The notes: generated by a model not told the origin, from the sequence alone. A stretch of DNA of 23,381 nt from Pseudomonadota bacterium (GCA_023430685.1 JAEYZH010000099.1:1-23381), one strand, 5' to 3'. Positions 17,425 through 23,381 are shown, counted from the stretch's first letter. Numbers and translations are program-made.

Positions 17425-17943
17425 TCAGCGGCACTCGGCCGGTGCGTACTTCGCCGGCAGGGTACCCATCACGACGCCGGTCAGGCCGCGATTCGCTGCC
17501 GTCTGCGCACTGTCGGATGCACATGCCCAGTCGATCGAGCCGGTAACGGCCCCAAGCGGCAAGTTCTGTACGTTCGGGGTGAAGGCCACGGTGGTGCCCA
17601 AGACGTTGGCCGGGAAGCCGGAGCCGGCGGCACCCGTCATCGTGACCGTGATGGCACCGGTTCCCGGAGCAATCGTGATGTCCGACAGATACTTGGTGGC
17701 TTTCTCGGCGGCCGGGATCGCATTGTACGTGGTGGCGACCGCAGTGACGCCAGCAAGGCCATCGGTCTCGAATGCTTCGCTGACCGCAGCCTTCGGCGAG
17801 GTGGCGCCAATGACCGCTTCGCTGACCTTTGCACGGACGGTGTAGTCCTGATACGCCGGCAGCGCGATCGCGGCCAGGATCGCGATGATCGCGATGACGA
17901 TCATGAGCTCGATCAGGGTGAAGCCCTTCTGCATCATCTTCAT
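17425..17943 (-). CDS. pilA: Type IVa major pilin PilA
   Basis: PilA is the structural subunit of the type IV pilus. The 172-residue prepilin has a short basic leader MKMMQKG cut after G7, then F8 (N-methylated after cleavage) and E12, the Glu5 of the mature protein, in the conserved helix FTLIELMIVIAIIAILAAIA. The C-terminal domain is small and Ala/Thr/Gly-rich, with C141 and C171 positioned to form the disulfide-bonded D-loop of about 29 residues. GAGGAA lies eight bases before the ATG. The gene has its own sigma-54 promoter and terminator, so it is probably transcribed alone and strongly, separate from pilBC. Only one pilin gene is present in the window. Confidence 0.98.
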   Translation of the reverse strand: MKMMQKGFTLIELMIVIAIIAILAAIALPAYQDYTVRAKVSEAVIGATSPKAAVSEAFETDGLAGVTAVATTYNAIPAAEKATKYLSDITIAPGTGAITVTMTGAAGSGFPANVLGTTVAFTPNVQNLPLGAVTGSIDWACASDSAQTAANRGLTGVVMGTLPAKYAPAECR

Positions 17944-18064
17944 GGTGGTTCCTCTGGTATTGGGTAAAACGGTTTGCCCCTAGAGCCGCCAACCTTGCCA
18001 GGCGGGCCCGCTTCCGCGATCGCTGTTCTCTTGCCGGGCGATCGACGGCTCGCGGTTCAGGTGA

Positions 18065-18081
18065 AGCAGCTTCCGTGCCAA
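18065..18081 (-). promoter_or_regulatory. Sigma-54 promoter of pilA
   Basis: On the minus strand the sequence TTGGCACGGAAGCTGCT matches the sigma-54 consensus YTGGCACGRNNNTTGCW at every specified position but one, with GG and GC separated by exactly ten bases (GG at 18079–18078, GC at 18067–18066). Transcription would begin near 18054, leaving a leader of about 110 bases before the pilA ATG at 17943. Sigma-54 control of pilA by PilR is known in Pseudomonas, and pilR lies in this window. Confidence 0.88.
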
Positions 18082-18151
18082 GGAGAGCTTACCGGACTCG
18101 TGACGGGGTCGGACAAACCCCGTCTCCGGGATGCGACGGCGTTCTCAACAT

Positions 18152-18176
18152 GACATTCCCCCGTGCAGGGAATGTC
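18152..18176. promoter_or_regulatory. Dyad at enhancer distance, possible PilR binding site
   Basis: GACATTCCC (18152–18160) and GGGAATGTC (18168–18176) form a perfect nine-base inverted repeat with a seven-base spacer. Its centre lies about 110 bases upstream of the predicted pilA start, the usual distance for activators of sigma-54 promoters. A further half-site-like TGTCATTTCC on the minus strand lies at 18188–18179. The ATGTC cores resemble the (C/G)TGTC motif described for Pseudomonas PilR. Binding is inferred. Confidence 0.55.
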
Positions 18177-18241
18177 CGGAAATGACAATCCTTGCCCAGG
18201 TTTGCCCCTGCGCACCCGTCCAGAGCCGTTTTGGGGCCGTT

Positions 18242-18286
18242 GAGGCAGCGACGTTGTGTCGCATGCGCCCCCTCCGTCGTTGCCTC
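18242..18286. other. Long-armed inverted repeat downstream of tfpZ
   Basis: GAGGCAGCGAC (18242–18252) and GTCGTTGCCTC (18276–18286) pair over eleven positions with one G·T wobble, enclosing 23 bases that include the palindrome GCATGC. It lies 27 bases beyond the tfpZ-like stop and before the pilA enhancer. It may form the 3' end of the upstream transcript, although no U-run follows. Confidence 0.4.
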
Positions 18287-18312
18287 GACAGAAGGGGATC
18301 CAACGGCGCTTC

Positions 18313-19053
18313 CTACCAAGGATCGATCGGCAGCGCGTCGAGCAGTCGGCCATCGCTGCGGTCGACGAGCATCGACATGTCGGCGTCACGGCCGACCAGC
18401 GGCAGCCACACCGTGTCCTGCGTGGTGCGCGCGTTGTCGGTGAGCCAGGCTTCGACCTCGGCGCGCGCGCCTTCCTTCTGCATGAGGCGCTCGAGCGGCT
18501 GTGCGCGTTCGAGCAGGGGCTTGGCGTTCGTCGCGTAGTCGGCGTAGTACTTCGGGAACAGCTCGATGTCCTTGCCTTCGAGCCCGCTGAACAATAGGTC
18601 GCTGCGTTCCGAACTGCTCTCCGGGCGCAGCGCATTGACGACGAGCGGGCCGGTCCACGAGCGCCGGCGGAACTCGGGCCGGCTGCCTTGCGCGAGGTCC
18701 TTGTCGTCGATCGCATCGGCGGGCACGAGCACGAACCGATCGATCGCGCCGACGACGAACACCGGGCGCGAAGCGAGAACGACCGACATGCCGTACAGGA
18801 ACGCCCCGGCCTGCAGCAGCGCGATCACCCAGAGGTCGAAGCGCATGCCCCACTTGCCGTGGCGATAGACGATCAGGGTCAGCAGTGGGCCGACCACGAT
18901 GTCGACGCCGAGCAGCAGCAGGAGCAGGCGGTCAGCGCCGGCCGCGTGGCTCCAGGGCGGCGGAAACCAGACGCCGAATATCAGCGTGGCCGCGACGAGC
19001 GCGATGATCGCGCTGATCGAAAGGTGGATCGCGGCGGCCTTCCAGCGTGACAT
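18313..19053 (-). CDS. TfpX/TfpZ-family type IV pilin accessory protein
   Basis: This 246-residue inner-membrane protein has three N-terminal helices (about 10–30, 42–63 and 72–93) and a C-terminal periplasmic or cytoplasmic domain of about 150 residues. The block LLLLLLGVDIVVGPLLTLIV, followed by KWGMRFDLWVIALLQAGAFLYG and SRPVFVVGAIDRFVLV, is the signature of the TfpX/TfpZ family. In Pseudomonas these genes sit beside particular pilA alleles and modulate pilin assembly. ATG 19053 was chosen because it immediately precedes KAAAIHLSIS; the open frame continues further upstream, but only through promoter and REP-adjacent sequence. The gene lies upstream of pilA, in the same direction, 369 bases away, and has its own candidate promoter. 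Confidence 0.82.
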   Translation of the reverse strand: MSRWKAAAIHLSISAIIALVAATLIFGVWFPPPWSHAAGADRLLLLLLGVDIVVGPLLTLIVYRHGKWGMRFDLWVIALLQAGAFLYGMSVVLASRPVFVVGAIDRFVLVPADAIDDKDLAQGSRPEFRRRSWTGPLVVNALRPESSSERSDLLFSGLEGKDIELFPKYYADYATNAKPLLERAQPLERLMQKEGARAEVEAWLTDNARTTQDTVWLPLVGRDADMSMLVDRSDGRLLDALPIDPW

Positions 19054-19083
19054 TGCATGGCCCTGATGTTGGACAGGCACGAA

Positions 19084-19112
19084 AAAATAGCGGGACCGCT
19101 GCGAAAGATCAA
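19084..19112 (-). promoter_or_regulatory. Candidate sigma-70 promoter of the tfpZ-like gene
   Basis: On the minus strand TTGATC (19112–19107) and TATTTT (19089–19084) are separated by exactly 17 bases, each matching four of six consensus positions. Transcription would start near 19077, about 24 bases before the ATG. The -35 box ends only five bases from the truncated REP unit at 19118. Confidence 0.5.
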
Positions 19113-19117
19113 AGCAT

Positions 19118-19186
19118 GGCCGGCGCCGTTGGCCGGTGCGGTCGAGAAGCAAAAAGCGCCGGCCGGCCTGCGGCCGTCCAGCCTAC
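19118..19186. repeat. REP pair lacking its left head
   Basis: This 69-base stretch is a direct repeat of 19232–19300 with only a few differences: it holds the central spacer and the complete right arm ending CGTCCAGCCTAC. The left GTAG arm is missing; the sequence before 19118 is the tfpZ-like promoter. It sits in the divergent gap between the tfpZ-like and yihY-like genes. Confidence 0.85.
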
Positions 19187-19209
19187 AAGGGCCGCCGTCG
19201 GCCGCGTTT

Positions 19210-19300
19210 GTAGGCTGGACGCGCGCAGCGCGGCCGGCGCTGTTGGCCGGTGCGGTCGAAAAGCAAAAAGCGCCGGCCGGTCTGCGGCCGTCCAGCCTAC
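19210..19300. repeat. Complete REP pair (BIME)
   Basis: Two convergent arms headed by GTAG enclose a spacer. The left arm at 19210 starts GTAGGCTGGACG, with inner stem CGCGC/GCGCG; the right arm, read inward from 19300, has inner stem CGGCC/GACCG, one pair of which is mismatched. Both share outer stem GCTGG/CCGGC and loop GCA. It ends 50 bases before the yihY-like start. Confidence 0.92.
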
Positions 19301-19350
19301 GTGGAGCCACAGTCACCGAAGCTTAAGTGTCGTCGCACCAGATTGGAGGA

Positions 19351-20235
19351 ATGCCGACATCCAAGCCCGCAAAGCAGCGGTCGGCGACCGTGCTGCAGGT
19401 CGTCGTCCGCGCAGTGAAATCCTTCGTCGCCGACGACGCGTTGACGCTGTGCGCCGCGCTGTCGTTCTACACCTTGCTCTCGTTCGCACCGCTGCTGGTG
19501 CTCGCCGTGTGGGCGAGTGGTTCGCTCGCGCCGGGCGCGCAGGAAGCGATGCTCGGGCAGTTCGGTGCGCTCGCGGGCGAGGACGCGAGGCTGGCCGCGC
19601 AGGCGGTGGTCGAGAGCGCGAACGAGCGTCCGGCGCTCGGCAGCCTCGCGGGACTGCTCGGCATCGGCACCTCGATCGTCGGTGCGACCACGGTGTTCGC
19701 GCAACTGCAGTCTTCGCTCAATACGCTCTGGGGGATCGAGGCGAGGCCGCATAACGCGGTCTGGGGCTGGGTTCGCCGGCGCTTCCTGTCGATCGGCGTG
19801 ATCGCCGCGATCGGCTTCGTGCTGATCGCATCGTTGCTCGCAAGCGCATTGCTCGGCCTGCTGCTGACGAGGACCGGACCGGTCTGGGACGTGCTGAACC
19901 AGGCGATCAGCGTGATCGTGTTCGCCGGGCTGTTCGCGATGCTGTTCCGCTACCTGCCCGATGCGCGCCTGCCGTGGCGCACGGCCGCGTGGGGCGGCAT
20001 CGTGACCGCGGTGCTGTTCGGCATCGGCAAATGGGTGATCGGACTCTACCTCGCGAGCGGCGATGTCGGCGGCGCATACGGCGCGGCCGGATCGCTCGTG
20101 GTGCTGCTCGTCTGGGTCTACTACTCCTCGGCGATCTTCTTCTTCGGCGCCGAACTCGTGCAGGCCTGGCTCGTCGCGCACGGCAAGGAGATCGCGCCGG
20201 TCGCGCATGCGGTACGCAAGGAGGCGAAGCGGTGA
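19351..20235 (+). CDS. YihY/BrkB-family inner-membrane protein
   Basis: This polytopic protein of about 294 residues belongs to the YihY/BrkB family, once misnamed RNase BN. Family marks are DALTLCAALSFYTLLSFAPLL after a short basic N-terminus, LGIGTSIVGATTVFAQLQSSLNTLWG, FRYLPDARLPWRTAAWGGI, and GGAYGAAGSLVVLLVWVYYSSAIFFFGAEL near the C-terminus. About six helices are predicted. Biochemical function is not established for the family; transport or lipid movement has been proposed. The start is uncertain: ATG 19351 is directly preceded by GGAGGA, which is closer than usual, and GTG 19327 would add eight residues but lacks a good ribosome site. The stop overlaps the next start (GTGA). Confidence 0.88.
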   Translation: MPTSKPAKQRSATVLQVVVRAVKSFVADDALTLCAALSFYTLLSFAPLLVLAVWASGSLAPGAQEAMLGQFGALAGEDARLAAQAVVESANERPALGSLAGLLGIGTSIVGATTVFAQLQSSLNTLWGIEARPHNAVWGWVRRRFLSIGVIAAIGFVLIASLLASALLGLLLTRTGPVWDVLNQAISVIVFAGLFAMLFRYLPDARLPWRTAAWGGIVTAVLFGIGKWVIGLYLASGDVGGAYGAAGSLVVLLVWVYYSSAIFFFGAELVQAWLVAHGKEIAPVAHAVRKEAKR

Positions 20236-21302
20236 ATGCGCGTTCGCGCCGTCGCTGGCCCTGGGTACTGCTCGCGCTGGCGGGCGTGCTCGTCGCACTG
20301 CGCCTGGCGCTGCCTTCCCTGATCGAGCGCGAAGTCAACGCGCGCCTCGACCGCATGGGCGACTACCACGGCGAACTCGCGGGCATCGACCTGCACCTGT
20401 GGCGCGGCGCGTACACGATCGAAGGCCTGCGCATCGTGCGCCGCAACGCGAAGGCGCCGCCGCTGCTGGACGCGCCGCGGCTCGCCCTGTCGGTGAAATG
20501 GCGCGCGCTGGTCGAAGGCGGCATCGTCGCGAACGCGACGTTCCACCGGCCCGAGATCAACTTCGTCGACGGCAGCCTGCGCGACAACGGCGGCGGCGTG
20601 GACTGGCGCGAACAGCTCGAGTCGCTGGTGCCGATCCGGCTCGACGAGGTGCGCGTTGAGGACGGCGTCGTGCGCTTCCGCAATCCGGCCTCGAAGCCGC
20701 GCGTGAACATCGAGGCCACGCAGTTCAATGGCGTCGTCACCAACCTCACGAACGTGCGCGGCGGCGGTGAGCGCCCTGCGTCGCTCGAGGCGACCGCGAA
20801 GGTGCTCGGCAGCGCGCCGCTCGACATCAGGGCCGATTTCGATCCGTACGAGTCGTTGCGCGACTTCAGGCTCGACTTCAAGGCCACCGGCATCGACCTC
20901 ACTCGCGCGAACGATTTCCTGCAGGCCTACGCGAAGCTCGACGCGGAATCGGGCAGCGGCGATTTCGTGATGCAGCTCGACGTCAAGGACGGACGCATCA
21001 CGGGCTACGCGAAGCCGCTGCTGCGGCACGTGCGCATCTTCAACTGGAGGCAGGACATCGAGGAACAGGGCGACAACCCGCTGCGAGCGGCATGGGAAGC
21101 CCTCGCGGGCGGCGTGCAGAACCTGTTCAAGAATCCCGATGCCGACCAGTTCGCGACGCGCATCGAGTTCAGCGGCCGCATCGGCGATGCGAAGACCTAC
21201 GCGTGGGCCGCGATCGTCGCGGTGCTGCGCAACGCGTTCGGCGACGCGTTCCGCCCGCAGTTCGAGAAGCTGCCGACGCGGGGGCCCGATGACGTGAAGT
21301 AG
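20232..21302 (+). CDS. DUF748 (AsmA-like) membrane-anchored protein
   Basis: This 356-residue protein has one N-terminal membrane anchor (about 9–28) followed by a beta-rich periplasmic region. LWRGAYTIEGLRIVRRN, ATFHRPEINFVDG and DEVRVEDGVVRFRNP are typical of DUF748, a relative of the AsmA/TamB group of periplasm-spanning proteins linked to lipid transport or envelope integrity. The GTG at 20232 overlaps the upstream stop by four bases, indicating coupling with the yihY-like gene. The C-terminal end (PTRGPDDVK) finishes at a TAG that belongs to the GTAG head of the adjoining REP element. The exact function is unknown. Confidence 0.82.
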   Translation: MNARSRRRWPWVLLALAGVLVALRLALPSLIEREVNARLDRMGDYHGELAGIDLHLWRGAYTIEGLRIVRRNAKAPPLLDAPRLALSVKWRALVEGGIVANATFHRPEINFVDGSLRDNGGGVDWREQLESLVPIRLDEVRVEDGVVRFRNPASKPRVNIEATQFNGVVTNLTNVRGGGERPASLEATAKVLGSAPLDIRADFDPYESLRDFRLDFKATGIDLTRANDFLQAYAKLDAESGSGDFVMQLDVKDGRITGYAKPLLRHVRIFNWRQDIEEQGDNPLRAAWEALAGGVQNLFKNPDADQFATRIEFSGRIGDAKTYAWAAIVAVLRNAFGDAFRPQFEKLPTRGPDDVK

Positions 21303-21388
21303 GCTGGACGCGCGCAGCGCGGCCGGCTGCTGTAGGCGCGTGTGGCGGAGAGCAAGAGCGCCGGCCGGCCTGCGGCCGTCCAGCCTAC
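21299..21388. repeat. REP pair (BIME) overlapping the DUF748 stop codon
   Basis: The left arm begins GTAG at 21299–21302 (outer stem GCTGG/CCGGC, inner stem CGCGC/GCGCG, loop GCA). The right arm, read inward from 21388, has inner stem CGGCC/GGCCG. The first TAG is the stop codon of the upstream gene. This is the downstream-side REP pair of the RAYT gene. Confidence 0.93.
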
Positions 21389-21409
21389 AGGCGCAACGCC
21401 GCCGCATTC

Positions 21410-21447
21410 GTAGGCTGGACGCGCGCAGCGCCGCCGGCGCTCCTCGC
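21410..21447. repeat. Single REP unit
   Basis: A lone arm GTAGGCTGGACG at 21410, with loop GCA and outer stem GCTGG/CCGGC; the inner stem (CGCGC/GCGCC) has one mismatch. It is followed directly by GCTCCTCGCGG, related to the spacer start in other copies. The convergent partner arm is absent. It lies 78 bases downstream of the RAYT stop. Confidence 0.85.
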
Positions 21448-21525
21448 GGGATATCCATGGCGCAGGCGCATCGAAGCCGTGAATCATTCAGAGATTCCCT
21501 CGCCGCAACCGTCACATGCGGCGGC

Positions 21526-22044
21526 TCATTCGGCGGACATCCCGTCCACTGAAGCGGGATGGACCTGACCCCAGTCACCGTCGTACGCGCCGCTGCGAAG
21601 GAACTTTGTAAAGCTCGACCATGGCCAATCGCGAGCGCTCGCCGCGTACCCATGCCTGACCGGGTTGTAATGGATGTAATCGAGGTGGCGCGTGAGATCG
21701 CGTTCGTCGCGAACGTGGTGTTCCCAGAATCGGGGTTGCCACAAGGGTCGATTGCGCATCGACGGCGAGATCGCGCATACCTGTGCGGAACAGCGCCTCT
21801 TGACCAGTGCCCAGCGCAGGGAGAAGTCGGCGTCGTGATCGGGCAGTGCCCACATGCAATGGAGATGGTCGGGCAGGACCACGTAGGCGAGCATCGAGTA
21901 TGGATGCGACGCACGCGTTTCGCGCAGGGCTGCGCCCAGGCATTGGACGTGCCGGGGATTGTCGAGCCATGGATCGCGATGCGCGGTCACCACGGTGAAG
22001 AAATACGTGCCTCCGGCACGGTACAGGCGTTTCCAACTGCGCAA
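21526..22044 (-). CDS. REP-associated tyrosine transposase (RAYT)
   Basis: This 172-residue Y1/HUH-type protein of the RAYT (TnpA-REP) family is expected to nick single-stranded REP hairpins next to GTAG. Visible marks are RLYRAGGTYFFTVVTAHR at the N-terminus, VVLPDHLHCMW with the metal-binding H60-x-H62, RFWEHHVRDERDL, and YIHYNPVRHGYA with the likely catalytic tyrosine at 123 or 126, followed by DWPWSSF. The only plausible start is TTG 22044; no in-frame ATG or GTG exists between it and the preceding stop. GC content by hand count is about 59% over 21601–21780, against about 67% in the DUF748 gene (20521–20580), consistent with acquisition. GTAG REP pairs flank the gene on both sides. Confidence 0.9.
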   Translation of the reverse strand: MRSWKRLYRAGGTYFFTVVTAHRDPWLDNPRHVQCLGAALRETRASHPYSMLAYVVLPDHLHCMWALPDHDADFSLRWALVKRRCSAQVCAISPSMRNRPLWQPRFWEHHVRDERDLTRHLDYIHYNPVRHGYAASARDWPWSSFTKFLRSGAYDGDWGQVHPASVDGMSAE

Positions 22045-22122
22045 GGATCGATTCCGTTCGCCGGGATTTCGATTCTCCGCGGCTTCGGTGCGACGGTCCG
22101 TAGGAAATCAAAGCGTGGACCT

Positions 22123-22211
22123 GTAGGCTGGACGCGCGCAGCGCGGCCGGCCGCTCTTCGCGGTTGCGGTCAGGCGAAAGGCGCCGGCCGGCCTGCGGCC
22201 GTCCAGCCTAC
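22123..22211. repeat. REP pair (BIME) upstream of the RAYT gene
   Basis: Left arm GTAG at 22123 with inner stem CGCGC/GCGCG; right arm, read inward from 22211, with inner stem CGGCC/GGCCG; both with loop GCA and outer stem GCTGG/CCGGC. The spacer begins with GCTCTTC at 22153, the same offset (30 bases from the head) at which the heptamer array begins in the 8000 copy. Confidence 0.93.
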
Positions 22212-22212
22212 A

Positions 22213-22253
22213 GGCGCAGCGCGGCCGGCGGCTCTTCGCGCGTGCGGCCAGGC
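22213..22253. repeat. Headless REP fragment next to pilR
   Basis: This fragment repeats the interior of the preceding BIME (GCGCAGCGCGGCCGGC, then GCTCTTCGCGCG) but lacks the GTAGGCTGGAC head. It ends 14 bases from the pilR stop codon. Confidence 0.8.
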
Positions 22254-22267
22254 CTGCACGCGCCGCC

Positions 22268-23381
22268 TTACTCGATCCCGAGCTTCTCGAGCCGATAGCG
22301 GAGCTGCCGCAACGTGAGGCCGAGTTGCCTGGCGGCGGCGGTGCGGTTCCAGCGGGTCGCTTCGAGCGCCTTCATGATCGCGGCGCGTTCGGTTTCGGCG
22401 ACCGCGGCGGCGAGGTCGCTCGGGAAGCCTTCGTCTTCGGGCGGCTCGGGCGTGCGCATCGGCGAGGCGGGTGGCTGCGGCTCGTCGCTCCAGTGGGCGG
22501 AAGGTGGCGTCGGCGTGTTGGCCCAGGTCTCGGCCGCGGCGCTGGCGCTGCGCTCGCCGGCCGCGAGGCGCAGGTCGCCGGCGCCGATGCTGTTGTTCTC
22601 GCACAGCGCGACCGCGCGTTCGAGCACGTTCTCGAGCTCGCGCACGTTGCCGGGAAAGTCGTAGGAAAGCAGCGTCTTGAGCGCTTCGGGTTCGAGGCGC
22701 GCGGGCGGGTTGCCGTTGTCGCGCGCGAGGCGGTCGAGCACGCGGCCGGCGAGCTTGGGAATGTCGTCGCGGCGGTCGCGCAGCGGCGGCACTTTCAATT
22801 CGATCACGTTGATGCGGTAGAACAGGTCCTGCCGGAACGAGCCGAGCTCCACGAGTCGCGCGAGGTTCTTGTGCGTGGCCGAGAGGATGCGCACGTCGAC
22901 GCCGATCTCGGCGCGTGCGCCGATCGGGCGCACGGCTTTCTCCTGGATCACGCGCAGCAGCTTCACCTGCATGTGCATCGGCAGTTCCGCGACCTCGTCG
23001 AGGAACAGCGTGCCGCCGTGCGCAGCCTGGAACAGGCCGTCCTTGTCGGCCTGCGCGCCGGTGAAACTGCCGCGCTTGTGGCCGAAGAATTCGCTTTCCA
23101 TGAGCTCGGACGGAATCGCGCCACAGTTGACCGGCACGAACGGCGCGCCCGAGCGCGGCCCGAGTTCGTGGATCAGGCGTGCGACGAGTTCCTTGCCGGT
23201 GCCCGATTCGCCCGAGATGTAGACCGGCGCCTGGCTCCGCGCGACCTTGCCGATCGTCGCGCGCAGTTCGACCATCGGCACCGAATCGCCGATGAGCTTG
23301 CCGCCGCTGGTCGCCTGCTCGGTCTTCTTTTCCTCCGAGAGCTTGAGCGCGGTCTGCACGAGGCGCCGCAGCACGCTGATG
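22268..23381 (-). CDS. pilR: Sigma-54-dependent response regulator PilR (5' end outside window)
   Basis: PilR is the NtrC-type response regulator that activates pilA transcription after signalling from the sensor kinase PilS. The 370 visible residues begin in the linker after the receiver domain (LRRLVQTALKL). The AAA+ domain is complete: Walker A GESGTGKE, the sigma-54-contacting loop GSFTGA (GAFTGA variant usual for PilR), Walker B GGTLFLDEV, FRQDLFYRINV and PGNVRELENV. A Pro/Ser/Glu-rich linker leads to a Fis-type helix-turn-helix, WNRTAAARQLGLTLRQLRYRLEKLGIE. The receiver domain, start codon and probably pilS lie beyond the right edge. It ends at TAA, with a REP fragment immediately downstream. 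Its presumed target is the sigma-54 promoter at 18065–18081. Confidence 0.96.
   Translation of the reverse strand, partial: ISVLRRLVQTALKLSEEKKTEQATSGGKLIGDSVPMVELRATIGKVARSQAPVYISGESGTGKELVARLIHELGPRSGAPFVPVNCGAIPSELMESEFFGHKRGSFTGAQADKDGLFQAAHGGTLFLDEVAELPMHMQVKLLRVIQEKAVRPIGARAEIGVDVRILSATHKNLARLVELGSFRQDLFYRINVIELKVPPLRDRRDDIPKLAGRVLDRLARDNGNPPARLEPEALKTLLSYDFPGNVRELENVLERAVALCENNSIGAGDLRLAAGERSASAAAETWANTPTPPSAHWSDEPQPPASPMRTPEPPEDEGFPSDLAAAVAETERAAIMKALEATRWNRTAAARQLGLTLRQLRYRLEKLGIE

Noticed and set aside
18021..18036. Second GG-N10-GC match upstream of pilA (CGGCAAGAGAACAGCG on the minus strand)
   Set aside because: Spacing is right, but it lacks the TGGCAC and TTGC context; the match at 18065–18081 is far better.
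21559..22317. Plus-strand open frame across the RAYT gene
   Set aside because: It is opposite the transposase, whose HLH and tyrosine motifs are clear, and it runs into REP repeats at its 3' end.

Overview
The window is chromosomal DNA of a high-GC gammaproteobacterium, most likely a member of the Xanthomonadales/Lysobacterales. The evidence is the order ftsZ – lpxC – dciA – M23 peptidase – secA – mutT, the coaE-pilD-pilC-pilB-pilA block, Xanthomonas-like PilB and PilC sequences, and many extragenic palindromes headed by GTAG. I cannot name the genus. No rRNA, tRNA, CRISPR array, integrase or conventional IS was recognised. The only mobile-element gene is a REP-associated tyrosine transposase (RAYT).

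Left part (1–7969), conserved envelope and division genes: the C-terminal two thirds of ftsZ, followed by a strong hairpin and an unusually long gap (617–1307) filled with short REP-like repeats; lpxC (lipid A synthesis); convergent dciA (helicase loader); a divergent membrane-anchored M23/LytM peptidase; secA; and a Nudix–ThiE fusion (MutT type). A perfect 14-bp-stem hairpin between secA and the Nudix gene covers the ribosome binding site and start codon of the latter.

Middle part (7970–12282), accessory cassette: four translationally coupled genes encode a polyprenyl-phosphate-type GT2 glycosyltransferase, a class I methyltransferase, an LPG-synthase-like/UPF0104 membrane protein and a large multi-pass protein with GT-C-like features. 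They probably make or modify a lipid-linked sugar or surface glycan, but the product is unknown. The cassette is bracketed by palindromic repeats: on the left a REP pair whose spacer holds ten copies of a heptamer, on the right a second REP family lying between convergent genes.

Right part (12276–23381), type IV pilus region, mostly read leftward: pilR (cut by the window end), a RAYT flanked on both sides by its presumed REP substrates, a rightward pair of yihY/brkB-like and DUF748 genes, then leftward tfpZ-like accessory gene, pilA, pilB, pilC, pilD and coaE. pilA has a near-consensus sigma-54 promoter with an upstream dyad at enhancer distance and its own intrinsic terminator. PilR, a sigma-54 activator with a GSFTGA loop, is the obvious regulator. 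PilA is processed by PilD and assembled by the PilB motor on the PilC platform.

The most distinctive feature is the GTAG-headed palindrome system. Two families occur, one with arms whose inner stems covary. A RAYT is present that could mobilise one family, the TAG of the GTAG head serves as the stop codon of three genes, and one copy seems to have spawned a heptamer tandem array from its spacer.
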